Assembly (NCBI GenBank): GCA_035578905.1
Contig: JAQJVL010000112.1
Location: 952,479-1,016,478 of the forward strand
Source of the DNA: Stictocephala bisonia
Lineage: Eukaryota; Arthropoda; Insecta; Hemiptera; Membracidae
Direction of reading: 5' to 3'
DNA: 64,000 nt
In this document: positions 56,235-64,000 of the stretch, piece after piece
Numbering within the stretch: position 1 is the stretch's first letter
Layout: the number at the start of each line of letters is the position of its first letter
The notes under the pieces: generated by a model
The model's input: the letters and a program-made list of their open reading frames with translations, nothing else
The model's database searches: none
Told to the model about the DNA's origin: nothing
Made by a program: the position numbers and the translations under genes

Positions 56235-56890
56235 TTTACAATGGAATGTGAGAATAATAAATGTAATTATTTTATAAGAGAATTATATGTATAACAATAG
56301 ATGATTAAATTAATTATTTATCACGTGTAAGTAAATGAAATGAATTTGGCAAATATTTCTGTTCAAATCCAGGTTAAGTAGCAGAGTCATATTTGTAAAG
56401 AAAAGTAAAAGAAGTTTTTTGGTCGTGATGTATACAAAGCAAATTCAGGGGTTAATTCATGTTAGTCAGACACAAAAATGGGATGGGATAAAGAACATTC
56501 AAATTATATCTATGCAGAAATAGATTAAAGCGCAAATTATCTTAATAAATTAATCTAAAATAATTAAGTATGGTGTTAAGTTTATTGATAAAATCGTATA
56601 AGTTTATATGTTATTGCTAAAATGATGCAAAAGGACTCAACTGGCAAAAGCGTATTTGAATAAAATTGTCGTTGTGGGAACTCTAAAGAAGATTTTACAA
56701 AAGTTGTATATTGTTCTCTTACAGACAATAGGCTTTTGTGTTTCCTATATTCCAGAAGATTCGGTGCTCAAGTGTCATTTATATCTTATGTACATTGAAA
56801 CGTTAACACCGCCTATATACTCTATAACATCCGTGCAGTTGTAAACAGAAACTGTATGTAGAGACAACTTTGATTGTAATATACATAACC
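56235..56890. other. AT-rich sequence, no gene supported
   Basis: The 62-codon frame at 56656-56844 shows no motif. Nothing else is visible. Confidence 0.45.
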
Positions 56891-56919
56891 ATTTTTTACA
56901 GGAATTAACATACACCAGA

Positions 56920-56995
56920 GGCCACCCCTGCACGCTTTGCATGCCAACTCCGTCACTCACATGCCAACAAACCTCGGCCTCCGGCTTCGGGCTGT
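56920..56995 (-). repeat. Inverted, diverged copy of the GC-rich tail at 32.3 kb
   Basis: On the minus strand, GCCGGAGGCCGAGG, GAGTTGGCATGCAAAGCGTG and GCAGGGGTGG are colinear with 32272-32350. The 89-codon frame at 56775-57044 runs through it and is a by-product. Confidence 0.65.
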
Positions 56996-57385
56996 GAATT
57001 TTCACTACAAATAATAGTAGAGTAATTGTATAGCATAATATCACAATATTAAATTTATTTACACTATCTCACTCATGTTCGTATCTTTACTTCTTATTTA
57101 TTATTATAACACCCAATGATATTACTTAGCCTATCTCAAACCTATTAATTTAGTAAGTTTTTGTTTAATAGGTTAACATTAATTAAATAACTAAAATTAC
57201 TGCATTCAAGTTCAGTCAAGTGGAACCTTACAATAGAATGTGAATAAAACCATGCCTAGAACCTTCACTAGTTTATCATTATGAAACATCTAACTTCCTC
57301 ATTATTACAAACACTATTGTTTACATTCCAACAACTGTTCGGTTTGTTTCATTTAAATCTCTCTCCATGCTATTCTTATGGCATA

Positions 57386-57406
57386 AAAAAAAAAAAAAAA
57401 AAAAAA
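57386..57406. repeat. Poly-A run (about 21 nt)
   Basis: Homopolymer, possibly the tail of an unrecognised retro-insertion. Confidence 0.9.
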
Positions 57407-57564
57407 CGTATTCCAGGGTTTCCCAGATTGTAGAACTACGAACAGAGTCAAATCTGTTCACTTCTCAACCGTTTCAATTAGTCAAGAAATAATGGAGGAG
57501 TTGTGTTAAAAAAAATTGCTTTACGTAATATATAAGTCTGTACAGTTGGTTCAATCCCAGCTTC

Positions 57565-57811
57565 ATAAGCTAAAGGTTGTCAGTTCGATCCCAATCAGAG
57601 TCAATACATTTTGAGAAGGATCAGCTGATAACCACCGGCTGTTCATTTGTCATTGGGCTATTAATTAATGACACTTTCTAAGGAATAGTCGGCCTTAGTT
57701 TGTAACAATGACTACATTCGCTCATCTACACTCATCACACTCATTTGAAATCCATATTCGCCCATATCTTGACGATCGGCGTCTTATGAATAAATAAATA
57801 AAAAAATAAAA
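57565..57811 (+). mobile_element. tRNA-derived SINE, best copy in the window
   Basis: AAGCTAAAGGTTGTCAGTTC then GATCCCAATCAGAGTC (T-arm/B box), a body with AGCTGATAACCACCGGCTGT, GACACTTTCTAAGGAATAGT and CTTGACGATCGGCGTCTTAT, and a GAATAAATAAATAAAAAAAT tail. Colinear copies lie at 18463-18718 (minus), 6348-6445 (5' part) and 9589-9686 (3' part). The A-box half of the head is not clear. Confidence 0.85.
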
Positions 57812-57929
57812 GTACCCTTTTAAAACATTTTTTTAAATTTCTCTTTTAATTGAAATTGAACAGCTGTTTGTTTAAGTTTTTTTAATGATTGACTTTGTAT
57901 ATCTTTCACTTATCATTATGTTTTTAAGA

Positions 57930-58165
57930 GGTGAGGAGTGGTCTGCGTTACGGACATTCTGGTGGTATTAGAATCGTGTCAGATAGGTAAATACACACTT
58001 CATCCTGTCTTGATGTCACAGGACACTAATTTGAGACTGCGGAAACCATTAGTACAAAAAACCTAGATAGATACCATACCAGCCAGCGCTTGGCCAATCA
58101 GCTGACTGAGGGTACAGCCCTACGTCTACGATCTGCCACTGGCAGTAAGCAGTGAAGTCTACCAT
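57930..58165. other. Unrecognised less AT-rich patch
   Basis: GAGTGGTCTGCGTTACGGAC, GTGTCAGATAGG and CTTGGCCAATCAGCTGACTG stand out from the AT-rich surroundings. No open frame, RNA fold or repeat partner was found in the window. A decayed transposon is plausible. Confidence 0.3.
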
Positions 58166-58382
58166 AATTCATAGTAAATATTCAAAACATAATTATCATA
58201 AATTGCGATTTCGTTGACACTCATATCATCAAAATAAATATCACCAATCAAAATCGATGCACTGTTTAGTTAACATGTGGCTGTTTATAGCTATATTTAT
58301 ACACGTAAATGTTTAGTTTTCTTTTTAAAATGTCATATCACAACACAGGTTCATAAAAATTATATATAACATTTGATTTTAC

Positions 58383-58474
58383 GTTTGGTTTCTCTTCATT
58401 ATATCCAGGCCATTAGGGGTCGGTAATGACGCCTGAGGTTTAGTGTATTCAACACAGACACTTCCTTCAGCCCC
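58383..58474 (-). CDS. Exon-like sequence, copy 1
   Basis: On the minus strand, CCCCTTTATGTACTGCAG (acceptor-like) precedes a 92-bp segment encoding EGSVCVEYTKPQASLPT, then PNGLDIMKRNQ, followed by GTAAAATC (donor-like). The copy at 62420-62510 is about 90 % identical and keeps the same frame (CVEYT-x-PQASLPT). Similarity covers the segment plus about 25-30 nt of the acceptor side and then stops, as expected for duplicated exons. I do not recognise the protein. A short mobile repeat with a chance frame is the alternative. Confidence 0.35.
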
Positions 58475-58509
58475 CTGCAGTACATAAAGGGGCATGAATG
58501 TTAGTAAAT

Positions 58510-59435
58510 ATCGAGTGAATATTACTCCATTAAATTCAAGTAATGAAATGTTTCTTACGTTCTTCTTTTACATGAAAAGTATGCTCTTTACTTGAAAACT
58601 CAGATTCAATAATTTAATTTTAAAGTGACAGTTTTCCTAAATAAAGACTGTAAAGAAGCGCAAAAGAGTGTTATTGAATTTATAATATTACAAACAAACC
58701 ATGTTAATTTGATATTCCTTGGTAGTTAAGCATATAGTTAGAATAAATTTCAATGATTATTCAAAAATATTGTAACTTACACCATAAAAAAATAAAGATG
58801 TGAACGTATCAACAGGTTTTGTTGGGATAAGTACTGATAAAACGATCGGATATTTAACATCAATCAAACGTATTGACTGGAAAAAATATTGACTCAATTG
58901 GGAACTTGAGACTCATGATACGTTTATTTCTGATAAACATGAAGATAATTATATTTTAAGAATTTAATGCTGAAAGATCGCTATATTGATACAAAAATGA
59001 ACTACATTAATTTAAATCACACACTATGAAACATTGAAAGAGTTATAAATATTAAAAACGGTTGACAGGTTCTTCTTTAATAAAACCTTTTCGAAATATA
59101 TTATTTTTTAATCCGGCTTAAACAAGTATCTTATACAAAGATACACCATCTAAATATTAATAACTAAACAACCTTTTTTTATTTAAAAAATGTCTGTCAA
59201 TATAGACATAATATATCTGAAGTTCTTTTCAGATATACCTTTAATAATAAAAGAAGACATAAATATCATACGGAATATACATATTAATAATATCGCCACT
59301 TAACAAAATAAAGTTTTTTATAATAATTTAATTTTTGAAATATTCAAATATTTAACTAAACGATAATTAGTAAGATAGATTCAGATATTACTACCATAGG
59401 TGTGTTTATATTATATTCATAGAAAACAATATCCA
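58510..59435. other. AT-rich sequence, no gene seen
   Basis: No recognised feature. Confidence 0.5.
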
Positions 59436-59439
59436 TTGT

Positions 59440-60740
59440 AATCCTCAACAATACCTGTAATTCTAGATACATGAGGTTAAATACAGCAGGTAATGAATAT
59501 TGCAGCTACACAATTCAAATCAATCCAAACAAGGCTTATGAACATTGCATTCACGAAGCCAATATTTATTGTTTGCCCAAACAATAGCTGTAGTTCTAGT
59601 CACATGTCCTCACATAAATATTGCAGTAGACTTACAGCAAGGTGCAGTAGACTTGGAGTCAATATGTAGATACAAATATCGACTCCAATTCAATCAAGGC
59701 TTATGAACATTGTATTCACGTAGCCAATATTTATTGTTTGCCCTTACAATAGCTGTAGTTATAGTCATATGTCCTTACATAAATGTCGCAGTAGACTTAC
59801 AGCAAGGTGCAGTAGACTTGGAATCGATATGTAGCTACACATATCGACTCCAATTCAATCAAGGCTTATGAACATTGTATTCACGTAGCCAATATTTATT
59901 GTTTGCCCTTACAATAGCTGTAGTTCTAGTCATATGTCCTTACATACATATTGCAGTAGACTTACAGCAAGGTGCAGTAGACTTGGAATCGATATGTAGC
60001 TACACATATCGACTCCAATTCAATCAAGGCTTATGAACATTGTATTCACGTAGCCAATATTTATTGTTTGCCCTTACAATAGCTGTAATTCTAGTCACAT
60101 GTCCTCACATACATGTAGCAGTAGACTTACAGCAAGGTGCAGTAGACTTGGAGTCGATATGTAGCTACACATATCGACTCCAATTCAATCAAGGCTTATG
60201 AACATTGAATTCACGTAGCCAATATTTATTGTTTGCCCTTACAATAGCTGTAGTTCTAGTCACATGTCCTCACATACATGTAGCAGTAGACTTACAGCAA
60301 GGTGCAGTAGACTTGGAGTCGATAAGTAGCTACACATATCGACTCCAATTCAATCAAGGCTTATGAACATTGAATTCACGTAGCCAATATTTATTGTTTG
60401 CCCTTACAATAGCTGTAGTTCTAGTCATATGTCCTTACATACATGTCGCAGTAGACTTACAGCAAGGTGCAGTAGATTTGGAGTCGATATGTAGCTACAC
60501 ATATCGACTCCAATTCAATCAAGGCTTATGAACATTGAATTCACGTAGCCAATATTTATTGTTTGCCCTTACAATAGCTGTAGTTCTAGTCATATGTCCT
60601 TACATACATATTGAAGTAGACTTACATCAAGGTAATGAATATTGCAGCTAAATATATCGTCTCTAATCCAATCAAGGCGTATGAACTTATATATTCACGC
60701 CTTATATATTCAAGGTAGGGGATCTTATGTATTCACGTAA
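59440..60740. repeat. 165-bp satellite with an internal 32-bp palindrome
   Basis: About seven units of 165 bp (CCAATATTTATTGTTTGCCC starts at 59889, 60054, 60219, 60384 and 60549), with diverged first and last copies. Each central unit contains GGAGTCGATATGT and its perfect inverted copy ACATATCGACTCC separated by 6 bp (60150-60181 in one unit), and a short direct repeat GCAGTAGACTT. No open frame. Confidence 0.95.
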
Positions 60741-60744
60741 CCAA

Positions 60745-62405
60745 TATCCTTTGTTCCCAATAACAATAGATCTAACTTGATTGACATAAGCTTATATATA
60801 TATGCATATGTTTAAAAGTTTTATGTTTGGTGCATATCTATTTCTTACTTTGTCTGATATATTCTTTTTAAACAATCTATGTACTGTGTCTCTCTCTCTT
60901 TTTTACAGGTAGTACAGATAGTATTTCTTTAGCAACCGTTATTTAACATTTTATAAAAATGTTATAACCGACGCTAGTATTAATTTAATTTCTTTATTAT
61001 ATGTTTACATAATATATAAAAAGTTCAACTAAATTTTATATTAAATTAATAAAATGTTTTATAAGCTCGTTTCATACGGACCTAGGATTACATAAAATAA
61101 CGTAGCGTTTTTAATAACTGCTCTGTGTATGTAATGTGAAAATAGTATTAATCCTCATCAGAACATTTATGAGACCAAGGCATATATGAAAAAAAATTAA
61201 CTTGTAATGAACAATATTTACAATTTTTTACAATGTTTATTTACTTAAATATTTTACATTTTAAATTCGAGAAATATCTTTAGGTCATGATGGAATTTCT
61301 ATGAAAATATTAACAAGAAATATTAAGATAATGTTAACTTAGTGAGAACATTCCATTTGTAAAATAACAGATAAAAAAGTCTTGTTTCACGAATTTCATT
61401 GAACTAAATCAAGTGACTCATAAAACATATTTTATTTACTCTTATTGTATTTGCAGCATGACATTGATGCTTAATATATTTTAGAAGTAATTGTTTCATA
61501 TTTTATAAACATATAATTAAATCGAGTTTGTTTAACATTGCATAGTATTACATAAATAATTTTAAAGTACACGGTACTTAACCCATATTCTCACGATACA
61601 TCGCTTTCACATAATTTGATGACCTAAACTTAGTATGTACTTATCTCTACATGACAATGTGGAGTATTTTCCTAGGATAGTTTTGATTTCTAAACAACGA
61701 TATTATATGGACATTAATAATACATTGTAATATAGTTCAGAGCAAAATAGTGTTTGAAGTGAAGTAATATTTACTTACATTATGAAGCTAAACTCTAAAT
61801 CCTTGAAGAAATTATGATATAAATTAAAGTAACAAAGCCTAACTATGCTGGTTGTTTGTAAGTAACAAGATATAGAGATTATTGGTGGAACTTTAATGTA
61901 AAACTGTAAACAATTTTATTGAACTACAAATTTACTTTATTTATATTTACGTTTATTGGTATAAAATCTGCTTAGTGATTCTTGTTTGTTATATTTTTTA
62001 AATAAGTAAAAATATTATTCGAAGGTTTGAATAGTATTTTTCCTAGTTAAATCAAAAACCCTTAAATGGATCTTATATCTTAATTTCTAAATAATATTTT
62101 TTTTTAACATTTTATTTAAGAAATATGATTTTTCAATTGGATGAATTCACGTACATAAAACAGTAACTCAAATGTATTGTCCATCCCTCAAAACGGATTT
62201 CCTGCTTATCTAAGTTAGGGTGACTAGGTTATTAAACTGTTTTATTTCACCGTACTCTCTGCAGCATATTATGCAGAATAAAGTGATGTATTACAAATTG
62301 ATTTCAATAAACATAAACATCAACACAAAAACATATCAGCAAGATGAAGAATACTTCTATACATTGTATAGTACAAGACATGTACTCAAAATTATACTTA
62401 ATCCT
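60745..62405. other. AT-rich sequence, no gene supported
   Basis: The 64-codon frame at 62220-62414 is AT-biased with an INININT run and no domain. Nothing else is visible. Confidence 0.45.
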
Positions 62406-62419
62406 GCTACCTGATGTAC

Positions 62420-62510
62420 CTTGGTTGCTCTTCATTACATCCACGTCATGAGAGGTCGGTAATGACGCCTGAGGTATAGTGTATTCAACACAGATACTTC
62501 CTTCAGCCAC
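62420..62510 (-). CDS. Exon-like sequence, copy 2
   Basis: On the minus strand, CATCCCTTTATGTACTGCAG (acceptor-like) precedes a 91-bp segment encoding AEGSICVEYTIPQASLPT then SHDVDVMKSNQ, ending CCAAG|GTACATCAGG (donor-like). It is open on both sides within an 87-codon frame (62304-62567). Compared with copy 1 it differs by one base in length, so the exit phase would differ; this argues against simple interchangeable exons or for decay of one copy. Confidence 0.35.
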
Positions 62511-62539
62511 CTGCAGTACATAAAGGGATGAATGGTGAG

Positions 62540-63060
62540 CAGCGCTTCTATATATTAGAAAACACACAAGACGAACCCATTAATGTGATTAATTTTAACG
62601 AGTTTTTGTCACAAATTTTGCAGTTAAAGGTATGTTCCTAGTTGTTTCTTTTAACATACTTGTTGTAATTTACATTAAATTTAGGCTAATGCTTTAATTT
62701 TACAGATATAAAGCTTGAAAACAGAATATGTTACATTTGGAAGCAAGTTTATGTAATGGTGAATATTTTTAACATTAGTACGAATTAACGTTACATTAAT
62801 TAACTAAAATAAATTGAGAATTAAAATTGAACTGTTAGGGACTAGTTAAACTAAGTCAATAATGAAATATAAATCACCCATTAGAACAAACCGTAAATTA
62901 ACGTAATAAAATACTAATTCAATACGCGTAACGATGAAATGGAACGAAAATAAAATAGAAAGAATAAAAACCGGTTTATTTCACTGAAAGGTGAAATTGG
63001 GAATGCAATGTAATACCAGCACGAACGTTAGTACCTGCTAACTTGAGTGTTAGCAAGTAA
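62540..63060. other. AT-rich sequence, no gene seen
   Basis: No recognised feature. Confidence 0.5.
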
Positions 63061-63064
63061 ATAA

Positions 63065-63282
63065 TACAATGACCCACCTTCCCAACTACAGTATAGATGT
63101 ATTGTGGCTTTGCCTATTACCTACCACCCCATACACATACAGGGGTATTGACCCAACCATAGACGTACGACGGTATTGACTCACACGCCATCCCACAAAT
63201 GTGCATTACCATTAACCCACATACGTACGGTGGCAACCCACCCAACCACAGTAGTAGTAACCCACCCGCCCACCCTTAGTTA
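63065..63282 (-). repeat. 36-bp minisatellite, diverged, inverted orientation
   Basis: Several decayed units such as CCATACACATACAGGGGTAT followed by TGACCCAACC, ending with CCCACCCGCCCACCC at 63261-63275. Confidence 0.8.
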
Positions 63283-63299
63283 TACTGTAGCACTACATT

Positions 63300-63825
63300 A
63301 TTTTAAGGAGCAATGTAAATAGTTTTTCGAATATTAAAAAAAAAAAAAAAACAAAAAAAAAACACAAATGTGCAGAAAAACTTCTTATCTGACTTATTAT
63401 TATTTTAGATGGAATAATACACTAGGTTTGTGTTTGCAATTGGCAATAGGATTAGAGTTATAGAATTGAAATCCTCCACCTTCTTAAATATTTTCAATAT
63501 ACATTTACTGTATTGCAGTTATAGTTTAACCCTCCAGAGGGCGCATGGGTTTTAGAGACACGAATGGGCGTATCGGTGTTTTCGACCGAATTAACTTTTT
63601 TATTAAAAAATAACAGAGATTTGATGGAAATGAAGGTAAATAAGTGCATTACATAGTATCTGAAATGTTTATTGACATAAAAACATAGCTTACCCTAAAA
63701 AATACAAAATAAGGTTATGTAACTAAAAAGATAAAACGATTCTTGATAAAAAGATTCTACTGTCACAGATCTTAGGCTTGATCATCTTCACTTTCTTCTC
63801 CGTCATTCCCAGCACAAGCCACACA
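63300..63825. other. AT-rich sequence with A-rich run, no gene
   Basis: An A-rich run lies at about 63337-63361. No other feature. Confidence 0.5.
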
Positions 63826-63829
63826 AAGA

Positions 63830-64000
63830 TGCGTACGGGTATTGACTCATCCACCCACCCATATACGTACGGAGGAGGTATTGACCCACCTGCTCACCCA
63901 TATGTGTACGGTGGTATTGATGTACAGTGGTACTGACCCACTAACCCACCCATATACGTACAGTGGTACTGACCCACCAGCCCACCCATACATGTACAGT
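63830..64000 (-). repeat. 36-bp minisatellite, inverted, continuing past the window edge
   Basis: Units with CCCATATACGTACAGTGGTA and CTGACCCACCAGCCCAC; one interior unit is scrambled (GGTGGTATTGATGTACAGTG). The array is cut by the end of the window. Confidence 0.9.

Overview
The window is AT-rich, gene-poor eukaryotic DNA built almost entirely of repeats. The retrotransposon types (Jockey-group and CR1/L2-like non-LTR elements ending in short simple repeats, and tRNA- and 5S-rRNA-derived SINE-like repeats), mariner-like foldback elements and a degenerate CCTAA-type stretch all suggest an arthropod, most likely an insect. I cannot name the species. I found no complete host gene, rRNA or functional tRNA. 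Most of the long open frames are read-throughs of minisatellites whose period is a multiple of three, or remnants of transposon proteins.

Layout. 0-7 kb: a (TA)n tract, a CA/CG simple-sequence block, a CR1/L2-like retroelement remnant (2.88-4.56 kb) interrupted by a palindromic insert, a large foldback element (5.5-6.1 kb), a SINE fragment and a 36-bp minisatellite. 7-25 kb: a 43-bp array (10.65-12.03 kb), two copies of a ~260-bp unclassified repeat that keeps an open frame (13.6 and 18.0 kb), a minus-strand retroelement tail (14.5-15.1 kb), a 42-bp palindromic array (15.7 kb), a SINE (18.5 kb), a 48-bp array (21.4-22.4 kb), an inverted-repeat element between two (TA)n tracts (22.9-23.4 kb) and more of the 36-bp family. 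27.4-30.8 kb: a full-architecture but heavily mutated Jockey-group element (RNA-binding ORF1, endonuclease, reverse transcriptase). 31-33 kb: a 22-bp array, a repeat with a GC-rich tail, and a 5S-rRNA-related SINE-like element. 33.9-37.8 kb: a minus-strand Jockey-like element with Gag zinc knuckles, joined head to head to a 5'-truncated plus-strand CR1/L2-like tail. 39.4-46.8 kb: a 7.4-kb satellite array with three zones of different higher-order structure and exact internal duplications of about 1 kb and 0.47 kb. 49-64 kb: a compound repeat with another 36-bp array inside it, several foldback or hairpin elements, a hammerhead-like core, a 165-bp satellite carrying a 32-bp palindrome (59.4-60.7 kb), and three copies of a ~90-bp exon-like sequence on the minus strand (50.6, 58.4, 62.5 kb).

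The most interesting signals are these. (1) One 36-bp minisatellite family sits at eight separate loci in both orientations; many units carry a perfect short-loop G-quadruplex motif. (2) The exon-like sequence is repeated three times on the minus strand; two copies keep the reading frame and have splice-site-like borders. (3) The 7.4-kb satellite shows a gradient of higher-order organisation. (4) Two Jockey-type elements with recognisable architecture are present, one in a head-to-head chimera. Homology statements are by-eye comparisons and translations; no database search was run.
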